From JAOAFX01 sp965649105 (lineage in GTDB: Bacteria; Hydrothermota; Tepidihabitantia; SM23-42; JAOAFX01), in contig CBFGJP010000108.1 of assembly GCA_965649105.1 (NCBI GenBank), forward strand, positions 1 to 6,671: 6,671 nucleotides of DNA. The letters are read 5' to 3'. This document shows, piece by piece, positions 5,437 through 6,671 of the stretch (positions within the stretch are counted from its first letter, which is position 1; each line of letters opens with the position of its first letter). The translations under genes and the position numbers were made by a program. A model generated the notes under the pieces. The model had not been told where the DNA came from. It saw only the letters and a list, made by a program, of their open reading frames with translations, and made no database searches.

Positions 5437-5464
5437 TTGACGGATTTAAGCCGCTGGATATAAT
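5437..5464 (+). promoter_or_regulatory. sigma70 promoter for the membrane glycosyltransferase gene
   Basis: TTGACG (5437-5442), a 16-bp spacer and a perfect TATAAT (5459-5464) are followed after only seven bases by the ATG at 5472. The predicted start of transcription (5471-5472) coincides with the first base of the start codon, so the message should be leaderless. No Shine-Dalgarno sequence could fit. Confidence 0.7.
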
Positions 5465-5471
5465 TTCAATA

Positions 5472-6671
5472 ATGAGAAATCCGCAGTCTTTAAAACTAAA
5501 ATATTTACTCATTTTGCTGGTGCTGAACTTACTTCTTTATATAAATAGTTTGAATTTTGATTTTATATGGGACGATCGTTCTTTAATTCTGCAGAACCAA
5601 ATTGTACAAAATCCCTCAAAAATCATAGATGCATTCAAAACAACTCTCAAGGTATTTGGCGAAGATTATGGATTTTATAGACCGTTAGTAATCATCTCGT
5701 TTACAATTGATAATCTCATATGGCGCGGGAACTCTTTTGGATTCCATTTCTCTAATATTATTATTCACATACTCGTTGTTATAAATATTTTTTATTTAAT
5801 AAGTTGGCTCTTTAATCCTACAAAAGGGTTTTTTGTTTCCCTGTTCTTCACTGCGTTTGCAGTTCATATTGAAAATGTTGTATTTATAAGCGGCCGTATG
5901 GATTCTCTTGCTACCTTATTTATGTTACTTGCCTTGATTATTTATTTTACAATTAATAAAACAATCTTATTGAGAATGCCGGGGTTTGCCATTTTCTTAA
6001 TTTTTGCACTGTTCTCAAAAGAAATTACATACATATTCCCCCTTATATTTACACTTCTGGTTATGTTTAAATATCCTACCCAAAAACAAAAAACTCATTT
6101 TAAAATTGGTGGTTTAGTAATCGTTACCGTTTACATTCTTTATTTTCTATGTAAATTTCTCTTTCTAAAAACTATAATCAAATCTCCACAATCCGTATTT
6201 CCTTTATTGCAAAGGGTCATCACAATTCCTCAAATAATTATCTTCTACTTGCAAATCCTTGCATTTCCATTTAATTTGAATGCCCGACATTATCAATTTC
6301 TTTCAAACTATGCTCAATTAAGTAAGTCAATATTATCCGGTATAATCCTGATAGTTCTGATTCTTTTATTAATCCGTGCAAAGAAGAACCGCCCAGTTCT
6401 TTGTGGAAGTCTTTGGTTTATCATCGGTTTGTTGCCAGTCTTAAATATTTTTCCTTTGTCTGGTATCCCCGTCGCTGAAAGATTCCTTTACTTCCCTTCT
6501 ATTGGTGTTGCTATAATGCTCGCCGGGCTTATGCCGGATAAAATATCATTTTCTTTTTCTAATTTAAAGAATACCATCATCACATTGATTCTACTTTTCA
6601 TTTTCATAAATAATATAATCTTCACTATATTTAGAATCCCGGTCTGGCAAAATGAAGAAAAATTTTTTATC
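5472..6671 (+). CDS. TMTC-like GT-C membrane glycosyltransferase, N-terminal 400 residues (runs off the right edge)
   Basis: The frame stays open for 400 codons to the edge, so the C-terminus is missing. It is a polytopic membrane protein, rich in Leu, Ile and Phe, with about ten hydrophobic segments. The family marks of the bacterial relatives of TMTC O-mannosyltransferases, which usually carry C-terminal TPR repeats, appear in order. These are WDD at 33-35 in the first outer loop (the acidic pair expected to be catalytic), YRPL at 69-72, H92..N95...H99, VHIENVVFISGR at 131-142, SKE at 182-184 and AERFLYFPSIG at 335-345. VWQNE near residue 390 is the stretch that normally precedes the TPR array, so TPRs probably follow outside the window. 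Expected role: transfer of a sugar from a lipid-linked donor to a protein or glycan on the outer face of the cytoplasmic membrane. Donor and acceptor are unknown. The ATG is set by the promoter seven bases upstream and by a first membrane helix starting at about residue 9. Confidence 0.85.
   Translation, partial: MRNPQSLKLKYLLILLVLNLLLYINSLNFDFIWDDRSLILQNQIVQNPSKIIDAFKTTLKVFGEDYGFYRPLVIISFTIDNLIWRGNSFGFHFSNIIIHILVVINIFYLISWLFNPTKGFFVSLFFTAFAVHIENVVFISGRMDSLATLFMLLALIIYFTINKTILLRMPGFAIFLIFALFSKEITYIFPLIFTLLVMFKYPTQKQKTHFKIGGLVIVTVYILYFLCKFLFLKTIIKSPQSVFPLLQRVITIPQIIIFYLQILAFPFNLNARHYQFLSNYAQLSKSILSGIILIVLILLLIRAKKNRPVLCGSLWFIIGLLPVLNIFPLSGIPVAERFLYFPSIGVAIMLAGLMPDKISFSFSNLKNTIITLILLFIFINNIIFTIFRIPVWQNEEKFFI

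Noticed and set aside
1..6671. CRISPR array, insertion sequence, phage or defence island
   Set aside because: No spaced direct repeats, transposase or integrase reading frame, or terminal repeats were seen. The tRNA gene has no adjacent integrase or repeated 3' end.

Overview
The window is AT-rich, densely packed bacterial chromosome. It carries a tRNA gene, five complete protein genes and one partial gene at each edge. No insertion sequence, phage gene or CRISPR array was seen. The promoters are close to the classical sigma70 form (TTGAC(A/T/G), 16-17 bp, TATAAT-like). The gene content is bacterial: an Lgt family protein, CysK, a RibD-RibE pair and a small RRM protein. The tRNA has no encoded CCA. 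An uncultured Gram-negative lineage of the WOR-3/Stahlbacteria kind would fit, but that is an impression, not something the sequence proves.

Layout. Positions 1-95 (minus) hold the first 31 codons of a probable GIY-YIG nuclease, which runs off the left edge, with a consensus promoter at 144-172. Positions 172-402 hold no gene I recognise but contain several short hairpins. A tRNA-Asn(GTT) lies on the minus strand at 403-474. Its promoter abuts the stop codon of the next gene, and an 11-bp perfect inverted repeat sits between promoter and tRNA. Positions 597-2255 (minus) encode a large Lgt family membrane protein with extra membrane segments and a beta-rich C-terminal domain that Lgt does not normally have. 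It is divergent from cysK (2368-3333, plus). Then follow ribD and ribE, overlapping by 20 bp (3429-5031), an RRM RNA-binding protein (5089-5379), and the first 400 codons of a TMTC-like GT-C membrane glycosyltransferase (5472 to the right edge).

Working together. RibD and RibE carry out two early steps and the last step of riboflavin synthesis and are translationally coupled. CysK makes cysteine. The Lgt-like protein and the TMTC-like protein both point to lipid or sugar modification of envelope proteins. The most striking whole-window pattern is regulatory. In four of the five complete or right-edge transcription units that encode protein, the -10 box lies only 5 to 15 bp before the chosen start codon, which predicts leaderless or nearly leaderless mRNAs. 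In contrast, ribE (internal) and the RRM gene have strong Shine-Dalgarno sequences.
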